From Nitrosomonas sp. Nm51 (GTDB lineage: Bacteria > Pseudomonadota > Gammaproteobacteria > Burkholderiales > Nitrosomonadaceae), in NCBI RefSeq assembly GCF_900111165.1, contig NZ_FOGH01000003.1, forward strand, positions 62,001 through 126,000: 64,000 bases of DNA. Reading direction: 5' to 3'. Positions 9,499 to 18,612 of the stretch are shown here, piece by piece. Every line of letters starts with the position of its first letter. Position 1 is the stretch's first letter. A model generated the notes under the pieces. The model ran no database searches and was not told the DNA's origin. It was given only the letters and a program-made list of their open reading frames with translations. The position numbers and the translations under genes were made by a program.

Positions 9499-10623
9499 TT
9501 AATCCTGTTCCTGGCCGTAACGTTTAACCAGTTCGACCCGCTTCAAGTAAGCATCACGTGCTATCTGAATATCTTCAAGGTATTGTGGCAACTCCTTCAT
9601 CAACAATGCCTGCGGTCCATCAACCAGTGCTTTGCTTGGTACCGGATGAAAATCCACCAGAACCATGTTGGCGCCCGCGATAATTCCTTGCGCTGTTATA
9701 TGCATGATATCGAGTATGCCGTCCGGCGAACCGGCCCGGGTACCCACTGAATGGGATGGGTCAATGCAGACCGGCATCCGTGTCAACCGTTTTACAACCG
9801 GTACATGTGCAAAATCGACAAAATTGCGGTGCGGATCCCCCATATTCGTTTTCATGCCCCGCAAACCGAATATCACCTTGCGATTACCTTCAGAAGCCAG
9901 ATATTCCGCAGCATTTAAGGATTCGTCCAGCGTAATGCCAAATCCGCGTTTAATCAAGACTGGAAAAACTTGCTGCCGCCCGACTATTTTCAGTAATTCA
10001 AAATTCTGGGTATTGCGGGTGCCAATCTGCAACATAACGCCTGTTGCATTACCGGTTTGGTGTAGCGCAGTGCGTATTTCTTCCAGATGCGCTTCGTGCG
10101 TAATCTCCATTGCGATGACTTTTATGTCATACTTACCTGCCAGATCAAACACATAGGGTAGACAGCTCTTTCCGTGCCCTTGAAAGGAATAGGGGCTGGT
10201 TCTTGGCTTGTAAGCTCCCATCCGGGTGCATACCTGTCCTTCCGCCTGCAGTGCTTTCATCATGATTTCCGCATGCTCGAGCGTGTCAACAGCGCACAAA
10301 CCCGCAAAAACATTTAATGTATCCTGGCTGAAAAGTACACCGTTATATTCAAAACTGCTGGAGCGATTGTCATTCTGATGCCGCCCGAGCACGCGGTATT
10401 CTTCTGACACACGTACCACACGTTCCACGCAGGGAAGATTGCTGATTTCTTCGGTTGACAGCGCCTTGGTGTTTCCGATCAAATACAGCTCTGTCAACGT
10501 TTGCTCGATACCTACTTCGGTATGCACGCGCGCTGAAATACCGGGAAGATTGGCAAGATGGGCTAACAGCTGTTTATATTCTTGGCTCTCCGGCCGGGTA
10601 TTGGGAACTAGAATTAGAATCAT
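9499..10623 (-). CDS. aroF: 3-deoxy-7-phosphoheptulonate synthase (type I-beta-like)
   Basis: Condenses phosphoenolpyruvate and erythrose 4-phosphate, the entry step of the shikimate pathway. The 374 residues comprise an N-terminal segment of about 100 residues, likely a regulatory or ferredoxin-like domain (MILILVPNTRPESQEYKQLL), and a TIM barrel. The barrel carries GAYKPRTSPYSFQGHG (PEP-binding KPRTSPYSFQG), LIKRGFG, IFGLRGMKT and CIDPSHSVG. These motifs are those of the beta/KDO8P-like branch rather than the E. coli AroFGH alpha branch. Transcribed leftward between the ClC gene and ispH. The enzyme is certain; the symbol follows common usage for this branch. Confidence 0.93.
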   Translation of the reverse strand: MILILVPNTRPESQEYKQLLAHLANLPGISARVHTEVGIEQTLTELYLIGNTKALSTEEISNLPCVERVVRVSEEYRVLGRHQNDNRSSSFEYNGVLFSQDTLNVFAGLCAVDTLEHAEIMMKALQAEGQVCTRMGAYKPRTSPYSFQGHGKSCLPYVFDLAGKYDIKVIAMEITHEAHLEEIRTALHQTGNATGVMLQIGTRNTQNFELLKIVGRQQVFPVLIKRGFGITLDESLNAAEYLASEGNRKVIFGLRGMKTNMGDPHRNFVDFAHVPVVKRLTRMPVCIDPSHSVGTRAGSPDGILDIMHITAQGIIAGANMVLVDFHPVPSKALVDGPQALLMKELPQYLEDIQIARDAYLKRVELVKRYGQEQD

Positions 10624-10716
10624 AAATTGGTATCAAATAGTTTATGCTGGCAAATCCAGCATAAATAAACGGGTATTGAATTCTAACCGAAAATACGGGC
10701 TGTTGCCATGCATCTG

Positions 10717-12450
10717 CTAACGTTCCGCCGCACGGAATTTGTCGAATGCCTGCAGACAAGCATGCATTAATTCTCCGACATACACAATACCCAGAAACTG
10801 CCGTGTCTGACCGTCTATCACTGGAACGGTTGCATGCTTGCAATCTTTCAATTGTACATATGCCTGATAGGCATTCATCTCGTTCGTTAAAATCTCTGGC
10901 GGCGTTACAAGCATGCAGCCAATTTGCTGATTCAAAGTTGTTTCGTCATCCCTGTCAATCAGAATCAGCATCGCCGGATTGATTTGCCCCTTTAACAAGC
11001 CTTGTTGATCAACAACATAGGCTGTTTCAACCGACGGTGTAAATGGCATCATCACATGACGCGCTGTTTTCAGCGTCATATCCGCGGTCAATGCAAATGG
11101 CTGTTTTAGCATTAACGTGTTTACAGGCAATTCAGTCAGACTTTGCTGTATCTGAGAAGTTTCCGGCTCTACGCCGCGAGAACGTAATTGGTGATAAAAA
11201 TAAGACCGGTTAAACAGCTCTCTGGTTACAGTGCCTCCGGTAGCGACCGACACCATAACCGCCGTCATCAGCAGATAACTGCCCGTCATTTCAAAAACGA
11301 TTAAAATTGTTGCAATCGGTGCGCCGATTACGCGGCTGACAACGGCTCCCATACCGACAACCCCATAAATGGCTGGTGATACATCCATATTGATCAATAT
11401 CTGAACACCAGTTCCGCACATTGCACCCATCACCGCGCCGAGAAACAGTGCAGGCCCGAATATGCCTCCTGAAAAACCCGCAGCGAAGCTTATTGATGTC
11501 GCCAGCAGCTTCGCCAGTAACAGCATCGTTAAAAAACCGATGGCCATCTCAGAATGCAGCACATCGCGAATCACTTGTTCGCCCAGTCCGAATGTCTGTG
11601 GAAAAACAACCACAATGCCGCCGAGCAGCACGCCGCCTATTAATGATTTAATCATGGCAGAGCCCGGCAACTGTTGAGCAACATGACTAAAGCGGGACAT
11701 CATTGCCATATAGATAACGGCCAGCGCTCCGCCAGCGACGCCGACCAGTGCAAACAAAAAATATTCCCAGTTTGCAAACACAGGCAGGTCGGGCAAAATA
11801 AAAAGCATGTTATCAAGCGCATGCATTTTGACAATCGCCGTGGCTGCCACAGACGAAATCGCGATGGGCATGACAGACCTGCTGCCAAACCGGCCCAGTA
11901 CGACCTCATGCGCAAAAACCACACCAGCCAGTGGCGCAGAGAAAGAAGCCGAAATGGCGCCCGCCACGCCGCATGCCAGCAGATTTTTTTTACGCTCTGC
12001 CGTGAGCTTAAATACCTGCCCCAGCCACGACCCTATCGATGCTCCCAGATGTACCGCCGGCCCGTATCGCCCGACTGATGCCCCGCTGCCAATCGACACA
12101 ATAGTTGCTACCGCACTGCTCACACCTGCTTTGAACGATAAATCACCTTTTCCAAGCCGCGCTGCTTCGATGACGTCTGCCGGACCCTCATTCAGCTGCT
12201 TTGGCATGCCATAGCGGACGACCAATCGTACGACAACCGCACCGGCGACTGGCAGAAAAAATAAGTGCCAATTGGAAATTGTTTCCAGATGTTTATAAAG
12301 CATACCGCCTGTTGCGCCCAAAAACAGTATGTGCAGATTATCGATTGCCCATAAAAATCCCAGCGAGGCATAACTGGCCACAACACCGGCAATCATGGCC
12401 AACAAAGCCATAAGAATGATTTCACGCCAACTGGTTACGGATTCATGCAT
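10717..12450 (-). CDS. ClC-family chloride channel/transporter with CBS pair
   Basis: A 577-residue protein. The N-terminal 430 residues form the ClC membrane domain with many hydrophobic helices and the ion-path segments SVGRYGPAVHLGA (about 125-137) and FSGGIFGPALFLGA. The C-terminal part (about 445-565) is a CBS-domain pair (VMMPFTPSVETAYVVD and ATVPVIDGQTRQFLGIVYVGEL). ClC proteins move Cl- as channels or as 2Cl-/H+ exchangers. Here the external gating glutamate of GREGP is replaced by Tyr129, and the usual GSGIP serine motif reads LNEGP, so classical proton-coupled exchange is doubtful. Its start lies about 400 bases from the divergent regB gene. Confidence 0.92.
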   Translation of the reverse strand: MHESVTSWREIILMALLAMIAGVVASYASLGFLWAIDNLHILFLGATGGMLYKHLETISNWHLFFLPVAGAVVVRLVVRYGMPKQLNEGPADVIEAARLGKGDLSFKAGVSSAVATIVSIGSGASVGRYGPAVHLGASIGSWLGQVFKLTAERKKNLLACGVAGAISASFSAPLAGVVFAHEVVLGRFGSRSVMPIAISSVAATAIVKMHALDNMLFILPDLPVFANWEYFLFALVGVAGGALAVIYMAMMSRFSHVAQQLPGSAMIKSLIGGVLLGGIVVVFPQTFGLGEQVIRDVLHSEMAIGFLTMLLLAKLLATSISFAAGFSGGIFGPALFLGAVMGAMCGTGVQILINMDVSPAIYGVVGMGAVVSRVIGAPIATILIVFEMTGSYLLMTAVMVSVATGGTVTRELFNRSYFYHQLRSRGVEPETSQIQQSLTELPVNTLMLKQPFALTADMTLKTARHVMMPFTPSVETAYVVDQQGLLKGQINPAMLILIDRDDETTLNQQIGCMLVTPPEILTNEMNAYQAYVQLKDCKHATVPVIDGQTRQFLGIVYVGELMHACLQAFDKFRAAER

Positions 12451-12749
12451 GGTGTATCTACCTGTTACTAAAACGCATGTCGCATGGTCATCCTGGATAT
12501 TGCGTCAATACGCTGGATTTTGATTTGTAATTATTGTGTCTATCGGTTTTCATGGATTCTAACGAAAGCATGGTTTGTACTCACGGGCCACCTGCCGGTT
12601 TCTAACTTGCCCCGTCCTGAATTGAGCGCGTATGCCTCCTATGCCGCAGAATAACTGTACCTGTGGCCGCGGGCACGCTCAATTCAACACTGCTCAGCGT
12701 CTGAATTCCAGCAACTGGTGCAATATCCAGGCCAACGATAAACTTGGCT

Positions 12750-12764
12750 GCGGCAAAATGTCAC
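12750..12764. promoter_or_regulatory. possible RegA/PrrA-type box upstream of regB
   Basis: GCGGCAAAATGTCAC fits the RegA/PrrA/ActR pattern GCGNC-N5-GNCGC except for one base in the right half. It lies about 90 bases before the regB start and is followed by an AT-rich stretch (12792-12812) that could hold the promoter. The 400-base gap between the ClC and regB genes otherwise holds no gene I can see. Autoregulation is inferred from position only. Confidence 0.35.
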
Positions 12765-12852
12765 ATGGTCATGAGTATCCATTTAAACTAATGTAATATA
12801 TTTTTTTAAATCAACGAAAAACGGCCGCACAGACTAGTACAGCAAAAGCACT

Positions 12853-14121
12853 ATGTTTAACGATCTTAACAAATCTCCGCTCAACAAGAACTTGCAAAGG
12901 CTGTTTATGCTCAGGAATATCGCGATTCTCGCACAATGCCTGACATTCAGCCTGGTGTATATCATTATCGATCTTGACATTCCGTGGACTGGGATGATTA
13001 TTGTTGTCATATTGCTGACAACACTCAATTTATTGACATGGATACGGCTGTATCGAAAATGGCCGGTATCAAATCTGGAGTTTTTTGCACAATTGCTGAT
13101 CGACGTGTTTGCGCTGAGCGCACTATTATATTTCAGCGGCGGCTCAACCAATCCTTTTATTTCACTGTATCTTTTGCCACTTACCATTGCAGCCGCCACG
13201 CTTCCCTGGCGATATACCTGGGTGATGGCCATTATCACCATCGGTTGCTATACGATACTGTTGTTTAATTATATTCCGCTTCCGCATGATCACAGCAAGC
13301 ATCTGATCGAATTTAATTTGCATGTATCCGGCATGTGGCTGGCATTTGTGCTGAGCACTGTTATTATTGCCTGGTTCGTTGTTAAAATGAGCATATCCAT
13401 ACGGGATCGAGACCATGATCTCGCCCTTGCCAGGGAACAGGTGCTGCGCAATGAACAAATCGTAGCGCTGGGAACATTAGCGGCAGGTGCCGCCCACGAA
13501 CTAGGCACTCCGCTTTCAACTATGGCTGTCATCACCGGAGAGTTACAGAAAGAAAATACAGACGACAGTGAATTTCAAAGCAATATTCGTATTCTGCGCG
13601 ATCAAATCACCCACTGCAAGGAAACACTGACACGGCTTCTTGCAAAGGCAGGGCAGGCACGCGTCGAAGGCGGCAGCCAGCTGCCCGTTGATGAATTTCT
13701 GAGTTCATTGCTTGAAAAATGGAAACTGATACGGCCGACTGTAAAATTCAGCTATCATAGCGACGGCCCATTACCCGCGCCGAAAATTATGGACAATCAG
13801 CTTGTCAGCCAATCGCTGCTGAATTTATTGAATAATGCCGCCGATGCATCATCAAAACAAATCGAGATTAAGAGCCGCTGGGACGAGACAAATCTGCATC
13901 TGGAAATTATTGACGATGGTGAAGGATTATCGGATGAGGCCACACATCGTGCCGGTGAAGCTTTTTTCACCACAAAAACGCCCGAACAGGGATTCGGTAT
14001 TGGCTTGTTTCTGGCCAATGCAAATATTGAACGTTTGGGCGGCAGCGTTCATTTATTCAACCTTGAAAGCCGGGGCGCATGCACTCAGGTTACCCTGCCA
14101 TTAATTGAATCAGAGGCATGA
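12853..14121 (+). CDS. regB: redox-sensing histidine kinase RegB/PrrB
   Basis: A 422-residue sensor kinase. Six hydrophobic segments occupy about residues 18-180. The heptapeptide GGSTNPF (96-102) is the ubiquinone-binding motif of the RegB family. The H-box AAHELGTPLST carries the phosphorylated His215. Cys255 (ITHCKETL) lies where RegB has its redox-active cysteine. The ATPase domain has N (LLNLLNNAADAS), G1 (IDDGEGL) and GFGIGLF boxes. Quinone redox state and the thiol set kinase activity in this family, which controls respiratory and carbon-fixation genes. It overlaps regA by four bases (ATGA). Confidence 0.95.
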   Translation: MFNDLNKSPLNKNLQRLFMLRNIAILAQCLTFSLVYIIIDLDIPWTGMIIVVILLTTLNLLTWIRLYRKWPVSNLEFFAQLLIDVFALSALLYFSGGSTNPFISLYLLPLTIAAATLPWRYTWVMAIITIGCYTILLFNYIPLPHDHSKHLIEFNLHVSGMWLAFVLSTVIIAWFVVKMSISIRDRDHDLALAREQVLRNEQIVALGTLAAGAAHELGTPLSTMAVITGELQKENTDDSEFQSNIRILRDQITHCKETLTRLLAKAGQARVEGGSQLPVDEFLSSLLEKWKLIRPTVKFSYHSDGPLPAPKIMDNQLVSQSLLNLLNNAADASSKQIEIKSRWDETNLHLEIIDDGEGLSDEATHRAGEAFFTTKTPEQGFGIGLFLANANIERLGGSVHLFNLESRGACTQVTLPLIESEA

Positions 14122-14678
14122 ATTTAACAGAATCTGCTGACACCGGGGAACAGCCCGATTTGCTCATTGTCGATGACGACGAAATATTTTCGGATGTGCT
14201 GGCAAAAGCCATGACCAAACGGGGATTTAATGTGCACACCACACATAATATCGAAGCCGCAATGCGCTTTGCCGAAACGATTGTCCCGGAATATGCTATC
14301 GTGGATCTCAAATTATCCAATGAATCGGGACTAGTACTCGTGGAAAAATTAAAAGAACTGGATCCCGGCACCAGAATAGTCATGCTGACAGGCTATGCCA
14401 GTATCGCCACAGCTGTAGAGGCTATAAAGCTTGGCGCCACGCATTATCTGGCCAAGCCCGTTGATGCAGATGAAATTATGAGCGCATTCGAACGCGTCGG
14501 CGGTGAAACTGATATACCTATCAGTGCCAACCCATTATCCGTAGGCAGACTTGAATGGGAATATATTCACCGTATTCTGGCCGAGAATGATTACAATATT
14601 TCGGTTACAGCACGGATGCTGAACATGCATCGCCGCACGTTGCAACGAAAACTGGCAAAAAAGCCACTCCGCGAATAA
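14118..14678 (+). CDS. regA: response regulator RegA/PrrA
   Basis: A 186-residue partner of RegB. The receiver domain (about 14-130) has the acidic pocket VDDDE, the phospho-acceptor Asp63 (AIVDLKLSN) and the conserved Lys in LAKPVD. The C-terminal Fis-type helix-turn-helix (about 145-182) reads EWEYIHRILAENDYNISVTARMLNMHRRTLQRKL, the highly conserved RegA DNA-binding motif with the RRTLQRKL recognition helix. The start codon overlaps the regB stop, so the pair is translationally coupled. In an ammonia oxidiser it probably adjusts respiratory-chain genes to redox state; targets cannot be read from this window apart from a possible site upstream of regB. Confidence 0.95.
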   Translation: MNLTESADTGEQPDLLIVDDDEIFSDVLAKAMTKRGFNVHTTHNIEAAMRFAETIVPEYAIVDLKLSNESGLVLVEKLKELDPGTRIVMLTGYASIATAVEAIKLGATHYLAKPVDADEIMSAFERVGGETDIPISANPLSVGRLEWEYIHRILAENDYNISVTARMLNMHRRTLQRKLAKKPLRE

Positions 14679-14709
14679 TCCCAAACATATCGCTTTTTTG
14701 CCGGAAAAA

Positions 14710-14739
14710 AGTATAGTGAAACTTTTATACTGTTTTTTT
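14710..14739 (+). terminator. possible rho-independent terminator after regA
   Basis: AGTATA and TATACT can pair around a ten-base loop, followed by GTTTTTTT. The stem is short and AT-only, so the call is tentative. Its place, 30 bases after the regA stop and 40 before rapA, fits the end of the regBA unit. Confidence 0.45.
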
Positions 14740-14780
14740 CTACGCTTATTTATTACATCTCAGGTACAAAAAACAGATAC

Positions 14781-17684
14781 ATGAATAACTTTAAACCGGG
14801 TCAACGCTGGATTTGCGATGCCGACTTGCAACTGGGTCTTGGCGTTGTGCAATCGGTTGAAGAACGCGCTGTCAGTATCGCTTTCCTGGCAACAGGTGAA
14901 ACCCGTACCTATGCGCGTCAATCCGCTCCGCTCACACGCGTGACCTTTGGTGCCGGCGATACAGTCGCCAGCCATGAGGGCATCGTCATCCAGGTTTTAT
15001 CAGTCCAGGAAAAGAATGATCTGTTCATTTACTCAGGTAAAGACCAGACTGGCAACGCCGTCACGCTCCCTGAACACCTGCTGGCGCATCATCTGCAATT
15101 CAACAAACCAATTGACAGATTGTTCAACCTGCATCTTGATCCGGACAAATGGTTCAGGCTGCGGCACCAAACCTGGCTGCAACGCAATCAACTTGCAAAT
15201 TCCTCTTTGTACGGCTTGCTGGGCGGACGCACCAGTTTGATTCCACATCAACTCTATATTGCCTATGAAGTTGGCCGCCGGTACGCACCCCGTGTTTTAC
15301 TGGCTGATGAAGTCGGGCTGGGTAAGACAATTGAAGCTGGTATGATTATGCACCAGCAACATTTAGCCGGCCGTGCCGAACGTATTTTGATCGTGGTTCC
15401 GGAAACGCTGACACATCAGTGGCTGGTAGAAATGCTGCGCCGTTTTAATCTGCATTTCAGTCTGTTCGACCAAGAACGTTTTGCCGCACTTGAAGAAAGC
15501 AATATCAGCGACAATCCTTTTCACAGCGAACAACTGGTTTTGTGCGGAGTGGATTTTCTTTGCCGCGATAAAAAACATGTTCAGGCAGCGTTGAAAGGTG
15601 ACTGGGACCTGGTGGTTGTAGACGAAGCGCATCATCTGACGTGGTCAGAAACCGAATCCAGTCCGGCATATCAGACAATCGAACAATTGGCCGCACGCAC
15701 GCGTGGCTTGCTGTTGCTAACCGCGACGCCCGAACAGCTGGGGAAAGCAAGCCATTTCGTCCGCCTGCGGCTGCTTGACCCGGATCGTTTTTCAGATTTT
15801 CACCGCTTTGTCATTGAAGAGCAGCAATTTGAACCGGTTGCCGATGTCATTGAGGAACTCCTCGATGGCCAGAAACCAAGCGATGACCTCAGGCGCATCG
15901 TATTATCGACCGAAAATACGCCGCAAACACAAGCACTGCTCGCCTGTTTGGAAAAACCAGAAACTGAACCCGAGATATGCACACAGGCGCGTCACGCACT
16001 TGCGAACATACTGCTTGACCGTCACGGTACAGGACGTATACTGTTTCGTAATACACGCGCTACGGTCAAAGGCTTTCCAGCAAGAAAACTGGTGGTTACA
16101 CCGTTGCCGTTACCCGATTATTATGACGATTGTTTAAAGATTTTCGAAACGACGCCGCTGTCGGAGCCGCAATTGTTACTGTACCCTGAACTGCTTTATC
16201 AGGCCGGTGCCGATAAAAACAGTCCGGACTGGACTGAAATTGACCCGCGCATCGACTGGCTGCACCAAACCATGTTGCAGCTCAAGCCCGAAAAAATCCT
16301 GGTAATTACAGCCAACGCACAAACCGCGTGCGATTTGGCGCATGCGCTGAAGATGATGACAAGCCGGCATATACCTGTTTTTCATGAGCAAATGTCGCTG
16401 CTTGAGCGCGATCGCGCGGCTGCTTTTTTTGCCGATACAGATGCAGGCAGTCAGGTTCTGATCTGTTCTGAGATTGGCAGCGAAGGACGCAACTTCCAGT
16501 TTGCCCGCCATCTGGTTTTATTTGACCTGCCGTTCAACCCTGATTTGCTGGAACAGCGCATTGGCCGACTGGACCGCATTGGTCAAACGGACACAATTAA
16601 AATTCATGTGCCTTGTCTGCAAAACAGTGCGCAGACGATTATGCTGAACTGGTTGCACCAAGGTCTGAATGCGCTTAAAAAAAACTGCCCCGCAGGACTG
16701 GCCGTATACCAGCAGTTTAAACACGAGTTGATACTGGCAATGCATCAGCGAGAGCCTGAATCAATCTTTTTTGCAAGTTTGGCCGAGCGTACCCGAAAGG
16801 CCAGTCAGATGCTGAGTGAAGCGCTTAACCGCGGGCGTGACCGGTTACTGGAATATAATTCATTCCGCCCACAAATTGCCAAACAGCTCTATACCGTCGC
16901 TGTTTCTCGCGATGCAGACAACAACGTACAACACTATATGGACTCGGCTTTCGATTGTTTCGGTATACATACAGAGGCACATCGTGCAGACTGCTATCGC
17001 ATAGAACCCGGTACGCATATGACCGCATCGTTTCCCGGGTTGCCCGACGAAGGGCTGGTTATCACCTACAATAGAAATACAGCGCTTGCTAACGAGGACA
17101 TGCAATTTCTGACCTGGGAACACCCCATGGTCATCCACGCGATGGAGCGTGTACTGGATAACGAAACCGGTAATGCCACCGTATCAGGCTTTTCACATCG
17201 CGACGCCCGGCCCGGCACACTGTTTCTCGAATGCCTGTTCGTTCTCGACATTACTGCAGAGATTTCTGCGGCCGGCTATCGTAACCGCATGCCCTCAATC
17301 ATGGCGCGCACGATCATCGATGAGCATGGCCGTTCTGATTATTCAACGCTGGATCATGACAGTATCAATCAAAACCTTTCCCCGATATCGCCGCATGTGG
17401 CCAGGCATGTTATCGACCTGAAAAAAGAAGCCGTCAAGGAGATGGCCGCCGCCAGTGAGAAGCTTGTTCAAATACAAATTCCACACATCATCCGGCAAAA
17501 CAGAGAGCAACTTCAGACAAGCATCGCTTCAGAAATTGAGAGACTGAAAGCATTGCGAGAAATCAATCCCAGTATACGTGATGAAGAAATTCTATTTTTC
17601 GAACAGCAATTGAAAAATATAACACGGGCATTGGATGCTGCACACACCAGACTGGATGCATTGCGTGTTATTGTCGCTACCTGA
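14781..17684 (+). CDS. rapA: RNA polymerase-associated protein RapA
   Basis: A Swi2/Snf2-type ATPase that binds RNA polymerase and helps recycle it after termination. The 967 residues match E. coli RapA in length. N-terminal Tudor-like domains (GQRWICDADLQLGLGVVQSVEERAVSIAF) are followed by the helicase core: motif I ADEVGLGKTIEAGMI, motif II VVDEAHHL, motif III LLLLTATPEQLG, and C-lobe motifs VLICSEIGSEGRNFQFA and QRIGRLDRIGQ. The C-terminal part is the RapA-specific region, ending in a likely coiled coil (EEILFFEQQLKNITRALDAAHTRL). It has its own spacing from regA and probably its own promoter. Confidence 0.96.
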   Translation: MNNFKPGQRWICDADLQLGLGVVQSVEERAVSIAFLATGETRTYARQSAPLTRVTFGAGDTVASHEGIVIQVLSVQEKNDLFIYSGKDQTGNAVTLPEHLLAHHLQFNKPIDRLFNLHLDPDKWFRLRHQTWLQRNQLANSSLYGLLGGRTSLIPHQLYIAYEVGRRYAPRVLLADEVGLGKTIEAGMIMHQQHLAGRAERILIVVPETLTHQWLVEMLRRFNLHFSLFDQERFAALEESNISDNPFHSEQLVLCGVDFLCRDKKHVQAALKGDWDLVVVDEAHHLTWSETESSPAYQTIEQLAARTRGLLLLTATPEQLGKASHFVRLRLLDPDRFSDFHRFVIEEQQFEPVADVIEELLDGQKPSDDLRRIVLSTENTPQTQALLACLEKPETEPEICTQARHALANILLDRHGTGRILFRNTRATVKGFPARKLVVTPLPLPDYYDDCLKIFETTPLSEPQLLLYPELLYQAGADKNSPDWTEIDPRIDWLHQTMLQLKPEKILVITANAQTACDLAHALKMMTSRHIPVFHEQMSLLERDRAAAFFADTDAGSQVLICSEIGSEGRNFQFARHLVLFDLPFNPDLLEQRIGRLDRIGQTDTIKIHVPCLQNSAQTIMLNWLHQGLNALKKNCPAGLAVYQQFKHELILAMHQREPESIFFASLAERTRKASQMLSEALNRGRDRLLEYNSFRPQIAKQLYTVAVSRDADNNVQHYMDSAFDCFGIHTEAHRADCYRIEPGTHMTASFPGLPDEGLVITYNRNTALANEDMQFLTWEHPMVIHAMERVLDNETGNATVSGFSHRDARPGTLFLECLFVLDITAEISAAGYRNRMPSIMARTIIDEHGRSDYSTLDHDSINQNLSPISPHVARHVIDLKKEAVKEMAAASEKLVQIQIPHIIRQNREQLQTSIASEIERLKALREINPSIRDEEILFFEQQLKNITRALDAAHTRLDALRVIVAT

Positions 17685-17788
17685 GTATTTTATCTGAATT
17701 TGTCTGTTACACCCGGTTCTGCCTTCATTTTCTATTCGCCGCGCCTGTATCTTATAATGGCGCTATTTCTTTATTCTTGCCCTTAGTC

Positions 17789-18505
17789 ATGAACGAACCG
17801 CGTATTATCGTCGCTTTGGATTTCAACAACGCTAAACAAGCGCTTAATTTAGCCGCACAGCTTGATCCGCAATTATGCCGTTTAAAAATCGGCAAGGAGC
17901 TGTTTACTGCAACAGGACCCAGCTTGGTTGAACAGCTGATACGCGATGGATTTGATATCTTTCTTGACTTGAAATTTCACGATATTCCCAATACTGTTGC
18001 CGGCGCCTGCAAAGCGGCCGCCAACATGGGAGTCTGGATGATGAACGTACACGCACTCGGCGGCAAAAAAATGTTACTTGCCGCACGCGAAGCGGTTCCA
18101 CCGGGCGCGGCCAAGCTGATTGCAGTAACATTGCTTACCAGCATGGGCCCAGACGATCTGGATGATATCGGGCTGCATGAAGAACCGGAGCAGGTTGTGC
18201 GGCGCCTTGCCATACTGACAGAAAATTGCGGCCTTGACGGCGTGGTGTGCTCTGCACTGGAAACCGCCGGTTTAAGGCAACACGTCAATTCAAACTTCAA
18301 ACTGGTCACACCCGGCATACGTTTGGAAAACGACAATCATGGTGATCAGAAACGTGTAACGACACCGTCTGCAGCGGTAAAAAACGGTGCCGACTATCTT
18401 GTCATCGGCAGGCCTGTTACCCAGTCGCCTGATCCGCTATGCATTTTGCGGCAACTGAATCATACCGTACAAAATGAAAGCGTTGTTTCGCCCCGTGATT
18501 CATAG
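17789..18505 (+). CDS. pyrF: orotidine 5'-phosphate decarboxylase
   Basis: Decarboxylates OMP to UMP, the last step of de novo pyrimidine synthesis; cytosolic dimer. I start at the ATG (MNEPRIIVALDF); a TTG four codons upstream is in frame but less likely. The 238 residues are typical. Key motifs are ALDF, LKIGKELF, the catalytic FLDLKFHDIPNTV (Asp-Lys-Asp network) and TPGIR with YLVIGRPVTQS for phosphate binding. The gene follows rapA by about 100 bases and is the last conserved gene before the accessory stretch. Confidence 0.97.
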   Translation: MNEPRIIVALDFNNAKQALNLAAQLDPQLCRLKIGKELFTATGPSLVEQLIRDGFDIFLDLKFHDIPNTVAGACKAAANMGVWMMNVHALGGKKMLLAAREAVPPGAAKLIAVTLLTSMGPDDLDDIGLHEEPEQVVRRLAILTENCGLDGVVCSALETAGLRQHVNSNFKLVTPGIRLENDNHGDQKRVTTPSAAVKNGADYLVIGRPVTQSPDPLCILRQLNHTVQNESVVSPRDS

Positions 18506-18612
18506 TGAAGGGGTCTTGATAATAACTGTAAAAATACAGCATATGATTACATAAGTACCGAATCAGCGATTAATGGTTTCATTCAAAAAGATTTCGGCGT
18601 TTGCAGCGAAGG

